64,000 nucleotides of DNA from Rippkaea orientalis PCC 8801 (GCF_000021805.1 NC_011726.1:558001-622000), one strand, 5' to 3'. Counted from the stretch's first letter, positions 11,079 through 20,785 are shown. Numbers and translations: made by a program. Notes: generated by a model from the letters alone, not told the origin.

Positions 11079-12626
11079 CTATTGACTGATATGATAATCT
11101 CCTCCTGAACCATATTTCCAAGCATCTAACCAACGATGATAATAATATTGTTGTTGAGGAGATAATTTTTTAATTAAAGGTTCTCCTAATTTTCCTAACG
11201 GATATAACCCCGTATAAAAAGCTAAATTAACATAATGAACCATCCAATCTAATAAAGGATTCAGTCCCACTTGCGGTAGAATAGGCAAGACTAATAGGGG
11301 ATTAACCAAAGGCAAGGTTTTCATTAAAGCAGGAAATTGAATGACATCTTGTAAGAACGGATTCAAAACATCTTCCCCTAACCTATCCATCACACGAAAA
11401 ACCCCACTCATTAAGTCATTAATTTGATTGGGAGACACCTTTTGATTAATCCCAACACTCATGGTTTTTTGGAATAACCAAGTCACTGAGATATTCGGTT
11501 GATAGGGTTGTAATAACTGTAATGCCTTGCCATCTAAAGTATCAACTTTTAATGCTTCATCAATACCAACAGTTAATCGTTTTAGATGTCTCACCATTGC
11601 CCCAAACCCCCCAAAACTCACGGGAGATTGTCCCCCCGCACTATCTCCTATGGGTAAAATTCTATTCCAGGGCATTTTAATCGGACTTTGACGATAAGCA
11701 GGGAAAAACCCGAATAAAAATCGCTTAAAATTCAGTTGATTGAGTTCAATCCTTTGATACTCAGGTAATAATCTTAAATACTCTTCCATGAAAAATTCTA
11801 AACTAAAGCGATCGCTATCAGCATCAACATAGGTAAATAAATAAGTTGTTCGACCTTCTCTTGCGGGGAAGGCTTCCCAAAAGTATTGACACTGATGCAA
11901 AATCGGCGTGAAAGAATAAATTAAATCCCCGGTTTCATTATTCGGATAACCTTGAGCACAACTCCCCACCACTAAACACACCCCATCAGGTTTTTGTCCT
12001 TCTCTTGCTTGTTGCACAATGGGAGAAAAATGTCCCATCCCATCAATTAATAACCGCGTTTTGAATATCGTCCCATTATTATTAATAGAGACTCCATTCG
12101 GATGAATAGTTGCTGAAGTAAAAGGGGTATTTTCTAATAGTTTACCTCCGGCTTGGAGAAACTTATTTTTAAGTGTTTCTAATAAAAAAATCGGATCAAT
12201 GCCAATATTTAAGATATCTTTTACCCAGAGTTCATATCCTTGATGAAAACCTACCCTTGCTGGATTATATTCCGTTGCGATCGCCGTTTCTAATTCTGGT
12301 TCTGATAATAAATTTAAGTCTAAAAATACCTCTAATTCCTGACGGGAAATATTCCATTCCTGTTCTCTTCCCCGCAATATTCCTCGCTCAATTACGGTTA
12401 CTTTCCATCCCTGTTGTTGTAGGGTTGCAGCGATTAAAATCCCTAACGTTCCCCCGCAAATGACGATATCTGTATCAACGGTTCCTATCGGTTCGTGAGT
12501 TTCTTTAATCACCGTGGGAATAGTAGCTGTCTTCTCTCGTAAACTTTGCCAACGACTGTCAGCCATTTTGAGTCCCTTTCGGGTATTTTCTGGGAGATAA
12601 GAAAGCAATAAGGAGGAGTCAGTCAT
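11079..12626 (-). CDS. cruP: CruP, FAD-dependent lycopene-cyclase-family protein
   Basis: The 515-residue flavoprotein has a dinucleotide-binding motif DIVICGGTLGILIAATLQQ at about residue 53. It also has the GILRGREQEWNISRQEL block shared by CruA and CruP. The DSAGGQSPVSFGGFGAMVRH segment near 330 corresponds to the second FAD-contact region. CruA/CruP are the cyanobacterial lycopene cyclase family; CruP orthologues in plants and cyanobacteria have been linked to limiting carotenoid epoxidation or oxidative damage rather than to bulk cyclisation. CruP over CruA is chosen from recalled sequence style. The start is the ATG at 12626; a second Met (MADSRW) is at residue 21. Confidence 0.8.
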   Translation of the reverse strand: MTDSSLLLSYLPENTRKGLKMADSRWQSLREKTATIPTVIKETHEPIGTVDTDIVICGGTLGILIAATLQQQGWKVTVIERGILRGREQEWNISRQELEVFLDLNLLSEPELETAIATEYNPARVGFHQGYELWVKDILNIGIDPIFLLETLKNKFLQAGGKLLENTPFTSATIHPNGVSINNNGTIFKTRLLIDGMGHFSPIVQQAREGQKPDGVCLVVGSCAQGYPNNETGDLIYSFTPILHQCQYFWEAFPAREGRTTYLFTYVDADSDRFSLEFFMEEYLRLLPEYQRIELNQLNFKRFLFGFFPAYRQSPIKMPWNRILPIGDSAGGQSPVSFGGFGAMVRHLKRLTVGIDEALKVDTLDGKALQLLQPYQPNISVTWLFQKTMSVGINQKVSPNQINDLMSGVFRVMDRLGEDVLNPFLQDVIQFPALMKTLPLVNPLLVLPILPQVGLNPLLDWMVHYVNLAFYTGLYPLGKLGEPLIKKLSPQQQYYYHRWLDAWKYGSGGDYHISQ

Positions 12627-13160
12627 GATGACAATTCAACGCAAAACTTTTCTACTGAATTTTAGCTTATTTGTCAAGTCTATCTTAACAAAAATCCCTA
12701 ATAAATTCTTATGTACTATTAAAAATCTGTAGTTGATTAGCGATAATCTGGGGGGATCGCAACATAAGCTAGGGAACAAACAACGAAAAATAGAGGATGT
12801 TACGGCAAAAATTGAATTTTAGTCAGATTCCCACTCATAGCATACAAATATTATATTACGAAACTGCACATAGGTCAAGAACTTGGCAAATTTGCTAAAA
12901 ATCAAAAAAACAGGTATTCATATTAAGTTATGTAAAGCTATATAAAGTATGAAAAGATATCATCAATGACAACTTTTTGTATAACTTGAGTTAATCTACC
13001 AAAAGAAAGAGAGTCTCAATGGATAAAAAAGTCTCACCACTGAGTCAACAAAAGTATTCAGGGTAAAATGAAAACCAAATCATGAACAACGTTTAAACAA
13101 AAATAAAGTTATCCTAGAACCTCTCTCTATTGTCATTCCAAACTGAAATAGGACTGCTCT
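12627..13160. other. 534-bp divergent intergenic region, cruP/PBP2
   Basis: This AT-rich spacer separates the 5' ends of cruP and the PBP2 gene, so promoters for both must lie here. I see no convincing gene, RNA structure or long inverted repeat. A 15-codon ATG frame at 13019 (MDKKVSPLSQ...) is too short to support. Confidence 0.7.
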
Positions 13161-14999
13161 ATGCGGCTTACTGATCATTCTCGTTCTCACTCCTGGCCTA
13201 CCTCAATGTCTAGTGACAGCTATAGTTTCTATGACAGTAGACAAAAGCAAACCAATCGCACCACAGGACAAAAACGACAACCGTGGTTAATCATGGTATT
13301 AGTCAGCCTCATCTTGCTTGGAGGAATTGGAACTCGTCTAGCCTTTCTACAACTCTTTCAAGGAAAAATTTACCGAGAAAAAGCCGAAAATAATCGTATT
13401 CGCATCATACCCAAACCTCCCGTCCGGGGTAACATTTTTGATCGCAAAGGCAGGGTTCTCGCTTCAACTCGTCTAACCCATGCCGCCTATTTATGGCCAG
13501 TGGTCATTAAACAACCCAATTGGCCTGAAAACCTGCGATATCTCTCACAATTACTATCTATTCCCGAAGACAGCATTCAAACCAAAATTGAACAAGCCGG
13601 TTATAATTCCCCGACCCTGATTCGCATTGCCCGAAGCCTCAATCCTGCCCAAATTACCGCCCTAGAAGAATTTAAAAGCGAATTTAAAGGAGAACTCAAC
13701 GGATTAGAAGTTGATATCGAAAGCGTACGAGACTATCCTAACGGAGAATTAGCCTCCCACATCCTCGGCTATACCGGAGAACTCAACCCCGAACAATTAG
13801 CCAAACGCCGTTCCCAAGGCTACCGTTTAGGGGATATCGTTGGAAAAATGGGGGTAGAAGCCGCCTATGAACAACAATTACGGGGAGAATGGGGAGGACT
13901 ACAACTGGAAGTCGATGGAGCCGGAAAAGTCATGAAAGTCCTCGGACAGAAAATTGGCAAAGCCGGCAAAGATGTCACCCTCACCCTCGACCTAGACGTT
14001 CAGAAAGCCGCCGAAGCTGCCCTAGGACAGCGTAAAGGAGCCGTGGTTGCCCTTGACCCCAAAACGGGAGGCATCCTAGCCATGGCCAGTTATCCCCGCT
14101 TTGACCCCAACGTTTTCTCCAGTCAAATTACTACGGAAACTTGGGAACAATGGCGTAAAGCAGGAGATCCCTTCGTCAACCGTGCCTTAAGAGGCTTTCC
14201 TCCCGCATCCACCTTTAAAATCGTCACCGCTACCGCAGGGATGGAAACCGGAAAATACCCCCCCAATACCATTTTGAACACCTTCGCCTATCTCAGAGTT
14301 GGAGGAACTGCCTTTGGGGAATGGAACCGCGCCGGGTTTGGACCAATGGGCTACGTCCGAGCCATGGCCTGGAGTAGCAACACCTTCCACGGACAAATTG
14401 GTCGAGGGGTCGGTGGACCGACCTTGATTAAATGGTCCCGTCTCTACGGCTTTGGTCAAACCACAGGAGTAGAATTAACCGAGGAATTACCCGGATTAAT
14501 CGCCGATGATGCCTGGAAACGAGCCAATTACAACTGGGAATGGACCGATGGGGATACAGTCAATATGTCCATTGGTCAAGGGTTTACCCAAGCGACTCCC
14601 CTGCAAGTCGCAGTCATGTTTGCCGTTCCTGCCAATGGCGGTTATAAAGTAAAACCCCACTTCCTTAACGATGGTCGAGATATCAGTCAATGGCGAACCT
14701 CGATGAACTTAAAACCCACAACCGTTAAAATCCTCCGCGAAGGACTCAGGGCAGTTGTCTCCAGTGGGACGGGAAAAGCCCTCAATGTGCCCAGTTTGCC
14801 CCCGTCTGCGGGAAAAAGCGGCACCGCAGAAGCCCCTCCAGGGAAACCCCACGCTTGGTTTGGGGGTTATGCTCCCTACGATAAACCCGAAATTGTCGTC
14901 GTCGCTTTTGCAGAACATTCGGGAGGGGGTGGCGGTTCTGTAGCTGCTCCTATCGTGCGTCAAGTGATGGAGGCTTATTTTAAACATAATAAAAAGTAA
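13161..14999 (+). CDS. mrdA: Penicillin-binding protein 2, transpeptidase of cell elongation
   Basis: The 612-residue class-B PBP has a membrane anchor WLIMVLVSLILLGG (about residues 43-60), then the PBP dimerisation domain (IRIIPKPPVRGNIFDRKGRVLAS). The transpeptidase has the active-site STFK (near 350), the SSN triad motif (SSNTFHG near 411) and KSGTAE (near 549). It cross-links peptidoglycan during lateral growth at the outer face of the inner membrane. I report the first Met at 13161; a second at 13206 (MSSDSYSF) is also possible. Codon use is rich in C-ending codons compared with the AT-rich accessory genes, consistent with a core gene. Confidence 0.94.
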   Translation: MRLTDHSRSHSWPTSMSSDSYSFYDSRQKQTNRTTGQKRQPWLIMVLVSLILLGGIGTRLAFLQLFQGKIYREKAENNRIRIIPKPPVRGNIFDRKGRVLASTRLTHAAYLWPVVIKQPNWPENLRYLSQLLSIPEDSIQTKIEQAGYNSPTLIRIARSLNPAQITALEEFKSEFKGELNGLEVDIESVRDYPNGELASHILGYTGELNPEQLAKRRSQGYRLGDIVGKMGVEAAYEQQLRGEWGGLQLEVDGAGKVMKVLGQKIGKAGKDVTLTLDLDVQKAAEAALGQRKGAVVALDPKTGGILAMASYPRFDPNVFSSQITTETWEQWRKAGDPFVNRALRGFPPASTFKIVTATAGMETGKYPPNTILNTFAYLRVGGTAFGEWNRAGFGPMGYVRAMAWSSNTFHGQIGRGVGGPTLIKWSRLYGFGQTTGVELTEELPGLIADDAWKRANYNWEWTDGDTVNMSIGQGFTQATPLQVAVMFAVPANGGYKVKPHFLNDGRDISQWRTSMNLKPTTVKILREGLRAVVSSGTGKALNVPSLPPSAGKSGTAEAPPGKPHAWFGGYAPYDKPEIVVVAFAEHSGGGGGSVAAPIVRQVMEAYFKHNKK

Positions 15000-15043
15000 A
15001 AAATGAGCCCTTCTTGATTTTTTCTTGCTAAAATTCCTAGGTA

Positions 15044-15064
15044 GTAGGGTGGGTATTGCCCACC
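15044..15064. repeat. GTAGGGTGGG-type short repeat with hairpin, left of the DUF1036 gene
   Basis: The sequence GTAGGGTGGG followed by TATTGCCCACC forms a 6-bp stem (GGTGGG/CCCACC). An inverted copy of the first ten bases occurs at 15755-15764, so the DUF1036 gene is bracketed by the pair. Confidence 0.7.
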
Positions 15065-15124
15065 AAATCCATTAATCAGAAATTGCTAACCCTCGATAGC
15101 TTTGGTGTGTTAGGAGAAAACCCC

Positions 15125-15673
15125 ATGAAAAACAAGCTTTTACTATTACTAGGAATTATCGCTGCGGTCGGTAGTCAAGTCACCATCGGGACGCAAAAAG
15201 CGATCGCTGGAGAAATTTGTAATAATATCAATGACATGATTTTTATCTCGGCTGCCCAGATGAATAACAATGATGTCTGGGTGTCAAAAGGCTGGTGGGA
15301 AGTCGAACCAGGTGCTTGTTTAAGTTATCCCGATGATTGGTATGCCTTTGTGCAAGTTAATCGAGATCACCATGTACCCTTGTTTGAGGGACGACCCCAC
15401 CAAATTGTTTTAGCCCCTGTGGGTAGACAGTGGCAAGAATGGCAAAATTCTGAAGAGAACAAGCCACCCATAGAAAGCGTTAAATTATGTGTCGTTCAAG
15501 ACAAATATACCGCCTATAGTGCTAAGGATGGAGCACTATGCGATCGCGATGATTATGGCTTTTCTGATAACTCCATGCAGACTTTTTATGCCACTAAAGC
15601 AGAACGGTTTGTCGTCAGAAGCTTTTCCCGTGAAGAACTTGAGTCTCTCAAAGCTCAAAACGATTCTTTGTAG
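15125..15673 (+). CDS. DUF1036 secreted protein
   Basis: From the ATG at 15125 the protein has 182 residues. It begins with a Sec signal (MKNKLLLLLGIIAAVGSQV...KAIAGE), and the rest matches DUF1036: ISAAQMNNNDVWVSKGWWEVEPGAC followed by two further Cys residues. DUF1036 proteins are small exported proteins of unknown function. A good Shine-Dalgarno site (TTAGGAG) precedes this ATG, which is why I prefer it to the longer frame from a TTG at 15056. The gene stands alone, bracketed by short GTAGGGTGGG-type inverted repeats. Confidence 0.78.
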   Translation: MKNKLLLLLGIIAAVGSQVTIGTQKAIAGEICNNINDMIFISAAQMNNNDVWVSKGWWEVEPGACLSYPDDWYAFVQVNRDHHVPLFEGRPHQIVLAPVGRQWQEWQNSEENKPPIESVKLCVVQDKYTAYSAKDGALCDRDDYGFSDNSMQTFYATKAERFVVRSFSREELESLKAQNDSL

Positions 15674-15701
15674 GGGTTGTTATCGCGTTTCTCCAAGTTA
15701 T

Positions 15702-15726
15702 GAGGTACACCGAAACCATGTACCTC
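15702..15726 (+). terminator. Hairpin downstream of the DUF1036 gene
   Basis: The perfect 8-bp stem GAGGTACA/TGTACCTC with a 9-nt loop begins 28 bp after the stop codon. No T-run follows directly. It may terminate or stabilise the transcript. Confidence 0.45.
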
Positions 15727-15754
15727 ACAAATACCCGTAAGGTAGAAAACGTTG

Positions 15755-15764
15755 CCCACCCTAC
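15755..15764. repeat. Inverted copy of the GTAGGGTGGG repeat, right of the DUF1036 gene
   Basis: CCCACCCTAC is the exact reverse complement of the ten bases at 15044-15053. It lies just before the 3' end of the convergent NACHT-HEAT gene. Confidence 0.65.
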
Positions 15765-15790
15765 AAAACTATCTCAATTTTTAAGAACAT

Positions 15791-18700
15791 TTAATAGGAA
15801 TAAGTAATCCAATCTAAAATAGTTTTGACTAATTGGGAATCATTAGGAGAAAAGCGAGTGAGTTGAGAAGGAATCACTTGATCCGTAATCACGCCAATGT
15901 TGCCCTGAAACTTTGATAATGTCTCTAAAAAAGTAGAAGACAAACTAAACGTTGTTCCCCCATTCGGGTCAGTATATAATAATAAAATAAACCGAGTTTT
16001 TGGGCGATCGCCTTCTGTGCGTCCTTGGCGACCGCGTTGTAACGTATTCCAATACAGACGTAACTTAGACATGGTTTCGGGTATCCCATGTTCAAACTCA
16101 GGACAAGCCTGTTCTAACATCTGATCGTACATATCAATGGGAGGATTATTCGGATCAATAAACCGACCACTATCGATCGCCACCAGATAAACCGACCCTA
16201 AATCTGACCGTTCCGCTAACGTTTGCTGTAGCTGATAAATTAACGTAAACCCCCGTGCATCGGTCACTTTAGCGGTTTTAGACCCTATCCTCCCTGAATT
16301 TTGAGAGATCATCGACGATAAAGACCGTTCATGCCAAGCTTGATAGAACTCTCCGTAGGGGAGATGTTGGGCACAATGCCAAAGCACCCGATAGCTAGGA
16401 GCATGAGGGGGATCAGATTCCCGTAGCAAACACCCCCCTAACTGAGTGACCACCCAAGGCATTTGTTTGACAGACATAATCCCCATTAAACTCTCTGCCG
16501 CTTGTTGCCGTAAGGAGTCTTCCGTCGGCCAGCAGAGTATCTGCACCAAGGCGGCGATCGCTGACTTATTGCCCATAGCCATTGTCCCTAAACTCTTAAC
16601 CGCCGCCCGTCGTGTTTCTAGGTGGGGATTGGTTTGGACAACCCGAATTAAGGTAGCGATGGCAGCAGGATTCCCTAATCCCATTTCTCCTAAGCTATCA
16701 GCGGCTAAACTGGCAATGTCGGGATCTTCGGTGTTTTGCACCAACTGTATTAAGGTATTGAGGGCATCTAAATTGCCCGGATCAATTTTCCCTAAACTGG
16801 CGGCTGCTTGGCGACGGGTAAAATTATCCTTGGAGATCTTCAATAATTGGGTCAAAGCTGCGATCGCTTGGGGATTACCCGGATCGAGTTTTCCCAAAGT
16901 TTCTGCCGTTTCTCGATGGATTGCCTCATCGTTAGCCCGTTCCATCAGTTTGATCGATGCTTCAATCATCATGGGGTTAGCTGGATCAATTTTGCCTAAA
17001 CTCTCTAGGGCTTCTTTATAAAGCAACATCGGTTCCCCTAGGGCAATGACCTTTTCCAAAGCCTTGATCGCCTCTTGATTGCCACTACCAATTTTCCCTA
17101 AACTACTAACAACAATCCACTGGGTATAGATATCACGGGTTTTGTCTAAGAGGTTGACCAAGGCATTAATAGCTTGAATGTTGCCGGGACAGACTTCCCC
17201 TAAACTATAGACGGCTTCGCGGCGGATGGTTTCTGGGGTTGTTTCTTGGGCGAGTTGGACTAAGATAGTGATGGCCGTTGGATTGCCGGGATCAATTTTT
17301 TCGAGGGTTTCAGCGACTTGTTGGCGCATCCCGATATCTTTGGTAGTGCGAATCAATTGGACTAAGACAGCGATGGCCGTAGCATGGCCTTGACCAATCA
17401 CCTCTAAACACTGCAAAATGCGCCGCCTTAGGGAGATAGACGTGGGTTGATGGAGTAATTGAACTAAAGCCTTAATGGTAGGCAGATTTTGTTTGCCTAT
17501 TTTTTCGAGGGGACTAAAAGCCATCTGACGACTCTGATCGCTGTTAGCGTTTTCGAGGAGATGAATAAAGGTGTTAATCGCTGCGTTGTTGCCGGGATCA
17601 ATTTTTCCTAGGGTTTCTGCCACTTGCCAACGCAAAGCTGGAGAAGGGGTCGTGTCCAAACATTGGGTTAAGGCGGCGATCGCGCTGGCATTGCCACGTC
17701 CCACCGCAACTAAATGCCGAAATCCCTGTTTTTGCTCTTGGGGATCTTCGCTGTGTTCAATTAAGTTCATCAGAGTTCTCACCACAAGGGGATGATCCAA
17801 GTGGTTCAAGGTTTCTCCGGCACAGGTTCCTAAGGGACTCTCTAGGGTGCTTCCCCTTTCCCCTTGGACTCCTTTTTTTTCCCACTTAATCAACTGTTGA
17901 CAAATCTCTTCGGCTAAAGAACAGGTTTTAAACTCCGATAATCCCGCCGCCGCCAAGCAATAGGCTTGTACCCCATAAAAATTTTCACTCCCGCATCCAT
18001 CGTCAAAGGTGATCAAGGCTTTTATGAAGGCTTCTTTGTCGGTGGGGGCAATATCTGCGCGTCCTAGCCAAAAGAGAATGATTCCCCACCAATATCTGTC
18101 AAAAATCGGATAAACTTCCCTTCCCGAAGGGGTTCGACTGGGGTGATGATTGAGGAACAGTTGCCAATCTTCAACGGCTAGGGACGCAAAGTATTGACCA
18201 AAGGTTCTATCGTTAAACCGATAGTGATTTTCGGGGGAATCTTGAATAAAAATTCCCGTTTTGACTAACCATTTTAACTGTAGGGCTAACCGCAACAGGG
18301 AAGAGTCTTCCCCCAGGATTTCCCTGACGGTTTTTTGGGTTAAGATTGCTCTTTTTTGGTCTTGTTGGTAGCTTTTTAAGGCTAATATTGCTAGGGCTGT
18401 GTTTAACTGCTGCTGTTGTTCAGGGGTTGTCTGGATTTTTTCGGCTTGCCATTGATAAAATTCTGAAACTAATTGGCCATAGAGTTGAGCAACCGTTGAG
18501 GGGAGTTGATCAGGGTTCTGTTGCCACAGACGACAAAATAGGGCTAACCGCAGAGGGTTGGTTAATGCTTCACGAATGGCTTTGATTCTAGGTTGACTGA
18601 GGACTTGACACAGGGTTTGTCCTAACGCTTTAGAGGTTTGTTGCTGACCTAAATTGAGGATTTTCGGTTCAAACCATCGTTGAATGAACCGCCGTACCCC

Positions 18701-19498
18701 TAAGAAGTCGGCAAATTCTTGAGTTTGATAGATTTCAAAGTTCGATAACCCATCGAGATCATCTTCCCAAGTTTGGGTTTGACAGGTTAAAACAATACAA
18801 CTTTGCTGAGTCCAACCTTGTAATTGGTCTGCTAAGACACTTAGGGGAGAAGTTAACCCGCTTTCTGTGTGATCCAAGGTAATATGGTCTATCCCATCGA
18901 GTAATAACCAAACTTGACCCCGGTTTAATAATGCCTCAAAGGACTCTTGCCAGACTTTAAGGGGATATTTCCCTGAGTGATAGTTAGTAGCAGCTTGCGC
19001 TAACCACTGATGGTAGATGTAGTCTTCTACACCAGCTTGCTTCCATTGATTTGGACTCAGCCAGATGGGGAGATCTTCAGTTTGGCTTAAAATCCAATGG
19101 GCAATCTTTTGCAAGGTTAAGGTTTTACCAGTTCCTGCTGGTCCTAGTAGGGCAATTCTCGGTTTTTTTTCTTTATGATTGCGATTGTTTAAGAGTTTTG
19201 TCCAAAATTCTTCTTCTTGGTAATGTTGAATAATGCTTCTGTTGCCTGGAGAGTTGCTTAGGAAGGGTTGGTCTGATTTTCCTTGTTTGGCTAGGGGAAT
19301 ATTTGAGCAAGGATCAATCCATTGCAACGATACCCGTGCCTGATCTAAGCCAGCCTCTTTGGCTTCGGGTTGGGTACTCAGGGGGTTGATGGGGAGAGAA
19401 TTTTTGAGCATGATACGACCCACTTCGCACCAGTCAATGGCCGCTGCGGGGGAGGTGTTAGGGGTCATATCCTCCTGAGATAGGTGTCTTTGAGACAT
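15791..19498 (-). CDS. NACHT-domain STAND protein with 13 HEAT-like repeats
   Basis: The 1235-residue protein has three parts. The NTPase has Walker A GPAGTGKT at residues 119-126 and Walker B VWLLLDGID at about 196-204, typical of NACHT. Residues about 570-1010 hold 13 consecutive HEAT/PBS-lyase-like repeats, each 34 residues long, with consensus GNxxAIxxLxxLL...RxxAxxSLGKIDP. The last ~225 residues form a separate alpha/beta-looking domain (VYLVAIDSGRF, MYDQMLEQACPEFE, MSKLRLYWNTL, ending TILDWITYSY). I recall it as a recurrent C-terminal unit of cyanobacterial NACHT proteins. STAND proteins act as signal-triggered switches; bacterial NACHT proteins include antiphage sensors. No known effector nuclease or TIR domain is fused here. 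The gene stands alone. Confidence 0.88.
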   Translation of the reverse strand: MSQRHLSQEDMTPNTSPAAAIDWCEVGRIMLKNSLPINPLSTQPEAKEAGLDQARVSLQWIDPCSNIPLAKQGKSDQPFLSNSPGNRSIIQHYQEEEFWTKLLNNRNHKEKKPRIALLGPAGTGKTLTLQKIAHWILSQTEDLPIWLSPNQWKQAGVEDYIYHQWLAQAATNYHSGKYPLKVWQESFEALLNRGQVWLLLDGIDHITLDHTESGLTSPLSVLADQLQGWTQQSCIVLTCQTQTWEDDLDGLSNFEIYQTQEFADFLGVRRFIQRWFEPKILNLGQQQTSKALGQTLCQVLSQPRIKAIREALTNPLRLALFCRLWQQNPDQLPSTVAQLYGQLVSEFYQWQAEKIQTTPEQQQQLNTALAILALKSYQQDQKRAILTQKTVREILGEDSSLLRLALQLKWLVKTGIFIQDSPENHYRFNDRTFGQYFASLAVEDWQLFLNHHPSRTPSGREVYPIFDRYWWGIILFWLGRADIAPTDKEAFIKALITFDDGCGSENFYGVQAYCLAAAGLSEFKTCSLAEEICQQLIKWEKKGVQGERGSTLESPLGTCAGETLNHLDHPLVVRTLMNLIEHSEDPQEQKQGFRHLVAVGRGNASAIAALTQCLDTTPSPALRWQVAETLGKIDPGNNAAINTFIHLLENANSDQSRQMAFSPLEKIGKQNLPTIKALVQLLHQPTSISLRRRILQCLEVIGQGHATAIAVLVQLIRTTKDIGMRQQVAETLEKIDPGNPTAITILVQLAQETTPETIRREAVYSLGEVCPGNIQAINALVNLLDKTRDIYTQWIVVSSLGKIGSGNQEAIKALEKVIALGEPMLLYKEALESLGKIDPANPMMIEASIKLMERANDEAIHRETAETLGKLDPGNPQAIAALTQLLKISKDNFTRRQAAASLGKIDPGNLDALNTLIQLVQNTEDPDIASLAADSLGEMGLGNPAAIATLIRVVQTNPHLETRRAAVKSLGTMAMGNKSAIAALVQILCWPTEDSLRQQAAESLMGIMSVKQMPWVVTQLGGCLLRESDPPHAPSYRVLWHCAQHLPYGEFYQAWHERSLSSMISQNSGRIGSKTAKVTDARGFTLIYQLQQTLAERSDLGSVYLVAIDSGRFIDPNNPPIDMYDQMLEQACPEFEHGIPETMSKLRLYWNTLQRGRQGRTEGDRPKTRFILLLYTDPNGGTTFSLSSTFLETLSKFQGNIGVITDQVIPSQLTRFSPNDSQLVKTILDWITYSY

Positions 19499-19835
19499 AC
19501 TGGCCGCGATTTTTGATAAGGTTTGACAGAAAATGTTAGGGCAGTGGTCTCAAAAGTGGTATGGCCATAACCTTAATTGCCTCAATCTGAAGAGACTCTG
19601 CTTTTTTACTTTACCAAATAAGGCTAACTTTGGGGTTATTCATGAAGCTAAAGCTATGAAAAATTAACAATTCCTCTCTATTTTTCAGGAAACATCTCAT
19701 GAAGAGGCAACAGGACTCAACTGTCCCCTATTGATTATTAAGAGTCATTACAATTTTGGGAATTAGACTTGTGGGATGTTCAGGGGTTTCAGGTATGATC
19801 GCTAAAGTCTCTCAAAATTAAGCAGTCAATTAATT
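19499..19835. other. 337-bp divergent intergenic region
   Basis: The spacer lies between the 5' ends of the NACHT-HEAT gene and the 108-residue hypothetical gene. I see no gene or convincing structure in it. Promoters for both neighbours are expected here. Confidence 0.6.
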
Positions 19836-20162
19836 ATGGGTCTGAAAATCATTGAAAGTTTTGATGGTCGTTTTACCCTCGAACCTGAGTCCAAAAAAAC
19901 GTTATTTGGGTTATTAACTAACCAACAATTTCTTGAGGAAGTGAGTCAACACTTAAAAATCCCATCCCTGGAATTTACACAACTTTTGTTTCAACCTGTT
20001 CCCTACAGCATGGCAACTCCTAAAGGAATGCCTCCTGAATTTGAACCCTATCATCAATCAGAGGATTACATTATTATTAATGTCCCTGCTAATTTTATGT
20101 TCAAGGCTAAAATCTTTAACCCCAGTCGTTTGTGTGCTATTTACCGCCAATTAAAGTCTTAA
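19836..20162 (+). CDS. Hypothetical cyanobacterial protein, 108 residues
   Basis: I do not recognise a domain. The protein is soluble-looking, with no signal or membrane segment, and starts at ATG 19836 (MGLKIIES). It contains an even mix of helix- and strand-forming stretches and a Pro-rich middle (GMPPEFEPY). Codon use matches its neighbours, so I take it as real. The GIY-YIG-like gene starts 83 bp downstream on the same strand. Confidence 0.6.
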   Translation: MGLKIIESFDGRFTLEPESKKTLFGLLTNQQFLEEVSQHLKIPSLEFTQLLFQPVPYSMATPKGMPPEFEPYHQSEDYIIINVPANFMFKAKIFNPSRLCAIYRQLKS

Positions 20163-20245
20163 CAAGTTGTTTTTGTCTTGCTTTTGCCTCTTGTCTCTTG
20201 TTTTTCTCAACTGAATAATTGATTTGCTCTACTGACTTAATTCCT

Positions 20246-20785
20246 ATGACCACAGAACCTGAAATTTTACCTCTCGCTAGTTTAGTGTATTTACCTTATT
20301 TAGATAACAACGGATTATTACCTGAAGAAATCGTGGGAAAAATTGGCGTTTATGCAATTTTTGATCAAGACAAAAAGCTACAATTTGTCGGGTATTCTCG
20401 TGATATACATCTAAGTCTTAAACAACATTTAGTTAGGCAAATAAATAACTGTTATTGGCTAAAAATACAAACAATTTCTCGTCCTAGTCGTACTATTTTA
20501 GAACAAATTAAACAAGCTTGGCTCGCAGAAAATGGAACAATTCCACCTGGAAATGCTCAAGAAGAAAAAGAATGGACAGAACCAATTGATGCCAAATTAT
20601 CTATGACAGAACAAGAAAAAAGTGATCATTACAAAGCTGATGAAATGTCAAGAATAAAACTATTAAAAAACATTGCCAGAGGAGTTGAAGACGAGATTAA
20701 AGAAAACTTAAAACAACGGGGAAGTCAAGTAGAAATTCGCTTTAATCCGAAACTCAAAGAACAGGGATTATTAGACTTAAAATAA
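20246..20785 (+). CDS. GIY-YIG-like nuclease-family protein (degenerate)
   Basis: With the ATG at 20246 (MTTEPEIL) the product has 179 residues. A GIY-YIG-like fold is suggested by GKIGVYAIFD followed by LQFVGYSRDIHLSLKQHL: the first motif reads GVY and the second FVGY. The Arg and Glu expected of active GIY-YIG nucleases are not obvious, so it may not cut DNA. The C-terminal half is charged and helical (KLLKNIARGVEDEIKENL). A related protein is at 46073. The start at TTG 20219 gives 188 residues but lacks support. Confidence 0.65.
   Translation: MTTEPEILPLASLVYLPYLDNNGLLPEEIVGKIGVYAIFDQDKKLQFVGYSRDIHLSLKQHLVRQINNCYWLKIQTISRPSRTILEQIKQAWLAENGTIPPGNAQEEKEWTEPIDAKLSMTEQEKSDHYKADEMSRIKLLKNIARGVEDEIKENLKQRGSQVEIRFNPKLKEQGLLDLK

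Noticed and set aside
12627-13160. Hidden small gene or RNA in the cruP/PBP2 spacer
   Set aside because: Only very short frames and AT-rich sequence are present, with no convincing stem structure.
16446-17021. 191-residue plus-strand frame opposite the NACHT-HEAT gene
   Set aside because: It is an antisense shadow of the repeat region: regular repeats on one strand leave long open frames on the other.
15791-19498. Calling the NACHT-HEAT gene an Avs-type defence gene
   Set aside because: No effector domain of known Avs type is seen and no neighbouring defence gene supports it. The domain description is kept and the role is left open.
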